DNA from: Planctomycetes bacterium UBA2386
GTDB taxonomy: Bacteria > Planctomycetota > UBA1135 > UBA2386
NCBI GenBank assembly: GCA_002343845.1
Contig: DDSQ01000085.1
Coordinates: 1-16,201, forward strand
Direction of reading: 5' to 3'
DNA length: 16,201 nt
The position numbers and the translations under genes are program-made. This document shows positions 14,862 through 16,201 of this stretch, piece after piece (positions within the stretch are counted from its first letter, which is position 1; each line of letters begins with the position of its first letter). The notes beneath the pieces are model-generated. The model was not told where the DNA came from. It ran no database searches and saw only the letters and a program-made list of their open reading frames with translations.

Positions 14862-16127
14862 GTGCTTGCGTTCTGCCTGGCGCTCGGACCCGCCAATACG
14901 ACGGTGGGCTACCACACCGTGCCGCCGGCGACGGCGTGGCAGTGGCTGCTGACGCAATCCGGCGTCCTGGTCCACTACCTCCGGCTCGTGGTCGTTCCGT
15001 ACCCGTTGCGGGGCGCCTACGGCTGGGACCTCGTCACGAGCGTCGGTCCCGCCATCCTGCCGGGCCTCGTCGTGCTCACGCTGGTGGGCGTGACGGTCCG
15101 GCTGCTGGTGACGCGTCCATGGATCGGCGTGCTCGGCGCGCTGTTCTTCCTGATGCTCGCGCCGACGTCGTCGGTGATGCCGATCGTCACCGAGATCCTG
15201 GCGGAACGGCGCATGTACCTGCCGATGCTGGCCGTGCTGGTGCCGCTCGTCCTGGCCGGCGAACACGTGCTGCGCGCAGCTTCGGCGATACGGTGGGCGC
15301 CCGTTCTCGTGGTCGCGATCGCGTTCGGGCTCGGGCTGCTGAGCCGGCAACGCGTCGCCGTGCATGCGGAGCCGGCCTCGTTCTGGGCGGATGCCTTCGC
15401 GAAGCGCGACCCGACGGCTCGCGGCTTCCTCGCCGCGCAGATCCAATGCAACCATGCGTCGGTCCAGTACGAACTGGGGAACGTCGACGAGGCGATCGCC
15501 TTGCTCGCCATGCTGCCCGAATTCGAGCTCGTCACGGCGGTCGAGCGAGGCCAGTACACGCTGGTCCTGCAGCATCACGGCCAGCACGCCGAGGCGGTCG
15601 CCCAGCTGCGCAAGCTGGCCGCCGACGTGCCCGACAACGGCCAGATCGTCGGGCGTTTCGGAACCGCGCTCGTGGCGCACTGGCACGCCGACAAGGGGCG
15701 GCCCGACGATCCGCGGCTCGTCGAGGCGCAGCAGGTCCTCGAACGAGCGCTCGAGCTGTATCCGGTGCACGTCGGATTCTGGCAGACGCTCGGCTTCGTG
15801 CGGCGCACCCGCGGCGACCTGGCCGCCGCGGCCGAGGCGTTCCGCGCCGGCGCCGAGCACACCACGACGCGCATCGAGCCCTACATCTCGCTGGCGGAAC
15901 TGCTGCCGGGTCTGGGGCGCGCCGCGGAAGTCGCAACGGTGTTCGATCGCCTCCTGGCTGCCAATCCGGAGGACGCCGGGCTGCGCGTGGTGATCGGCGA
16001 GTTCCTGCTGGCGCAGGGTCGCGGCGAACTGGCGCTCCCGGTGCTGCAGGACGCGTTGCGCGTCGAGCCAGCGAACCAGCAGGCGGCGAAGTTGTTGGCG
16101 CGGACCCCGGCGCGTTCCGGGCGCTGA
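14862..16127 (+). CDS. TMTC-like membrane/TPR protein, C-terminal part after the in-frame TGA
   Basis: Continuation, in the same frame, of the protein begun at 14115. Coding resumes directly after the TGA (14808 onward: AALRQRRGYLLALAGTW...). 14862 is only the first possible GTG restart and has no convincing Shine-Dalgarno. Family-like segments continue: QWLLTQSGVLVHYLRLVVVP (a periplasmic loop), several membrane helices, then APTSSVMPIVTEILAERRMYLPMLA, close to the conserved 'PTSS..P......AERR.YLP' block of TMTC proteins. After the last helix (VLVVAIAFGLGLLS) comes a soluble TPR-type region of about 250 residues with helical pairs such as VQYELGNVDEAIALLAMLPE, GQHAEAVAQLRKLAADVPDN, FVRRTRGDLAAAAEAFRAGA and LLAQGRGELALPVLQDALRV. 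Family members transfer sugars or assemble envelope proteins; the substrate here is unknown. An 8-bp hairpin spans its stop codon. Confidence 0.75.
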   Translation: MLAFCLALGPANTTVGYHTVPPATAWQWLLTQSGVLVHYLRLVVVPYPLRGAYGWDLVTSVGPAILPGLVVLTLVGVTVRLLVTRPWIGVLGALFFLMLAPTSSVMPIVTEILAERRMYLPMLAVLVPLVLAGEHVLRAASAIRWAPVLVVAIAFGLGLLSRQRVAVHAEPASFWADAFAKRDPTARGFLAAQIQCNHASVQYELGNVDEAIALLAMLPEFELVTAVERGQYTLVLQHHGQHAEAVAQLRKLAADVPDNGQIVGRFGTALVAHWHADKGRPDDPRLVEAQQVLERALELYPVHVGFWQTLGFVRRTRGDLAAAAEAFRAGAEHTTTRIEPYISLAELLPGLGRAAEVATVFDRLLAANPEDAGLRVVIGEFLLAQGRGELALPVLQDALRVEPANQQAAKLLARTPARSGR

Positions 16128-16147
16128 CGCGCCGCACGCCGTCAGCG
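16122..16147. terminator. Hairpin spanning both convergent stop codons
   Basis: CGCTGACG (16122-16129) and CGTCAGCG (16140-16147) are perfectly complementary around a 10-nt loop. The left arm contains the TGA of the TMTC-like gene and the right arm the TGA of the convergent minus-strand gene. The position suggests a bidirectional transcript end; there is no T-run, so termination strength is uncertain. Confidence 0.4.
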
Positions 16148-16201
16148 GAAGTGCTTGCTGAGCTTGAGCGCCTGGCCCTGGTAGTGCGAACTCAGCCGCC
16201 G
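16142..16201 (-). CDS. 3' end of an unidentified gene (continues beyond window)
   Basis: The minus strand is open from the window edge to a TGA at 16142-16144 and encodes the last 19 residues RRLSSHYQGQALKLSKHFR. The basic, hydrophilic tail and the convergent layout with only 14 bp between stop codons make a real gene end likely. I cannot assign a family from this fragment. Confidence 0.45.
   Translation of the reverse strand, partial: RRLSSHYQGQALKLSKHFR

Noticed and set aside
12564..15860. Minus-strand frame extending the kelch gene upstream to 1098 codons
   Set aside because: The part above 13985 is antisense to the TMTC-like gene and is His/Arg/Gln-rich without domains. A signal peptide with a good Shine-Dalgarno marks the true start at 13985.

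Overview
The window is GC-rich, gene-dense bacterial chromosome, most likely from a member of the Planctomycetota. The best clues are three. An ECF sigma factor of the 'TTRWSLV...DLTQGLFAHLL' type sits directly before a membrane Ser/Thr kinase, a pairing well known in planctomycetes. A secreted kelch-type protein ends in a Cys-containing 'GTGC...PTLAA...LDPGVNALG' domain that I associate with uncultured planctomycete proteomes. An ECF/zinc-finger pair carries a long C-terminal extension. The phylum is an inference; no rRNA or ribosomal protein is present. No tRNA, CRISPR array, transposase or phage gene is visible.

Layout. Bases 1-636 (+) are the C-terminal part of adenosylhomocysteinase. Bases 688-7607 form a six-gene minus-strand block. 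In transcription order it reads: a short GspF/PilC-like membrane protein, an ECF sigma factor, its ATGA-coupled zinc-finger anti-sigma protein with a helical-repeat C-terminus, a 552-residue exported protein with two secretin-N-like repeats, rpoN (sigma-54) and signal peptidase I. Bases 7688-11710 (+) are a tight three-gene group: secreted M20 amidohydrolase, a second ECF sigma factor and a multi-TM Ser/Thr kinase. Bases 11912-12534 (+) are a ribbon-helix-helix/PIN toxin-antitoxin pair. Bases 12564-13985 (-) encode the secreted kelch-type protein. Bases 14115-16127 (+) hold a TMTC-like polytopic membrane/TPR protein interrupted by one in-frame TGA. The last 60 bases are the 3' end of an unidentified minus-strand gene.

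How the parts may work together. The GspF-like/ECF/anti-sigma/secretin-N-like set looks like a small envelope module with its own sigma/anti-sigma switch, though the ATPase, pseudopilins and a true secretin pore are not in the window. The M20/ECF/kinase set looks like a second signalling unit. Its kinase carries a C-terminal region resembling a BamE/SmpA-type fold. Several gene ends carry GC-rich dyads without a U-tract, suggesting that 3' ends here are formed by hairpins or Rho rather than classical intrinsic terminators.
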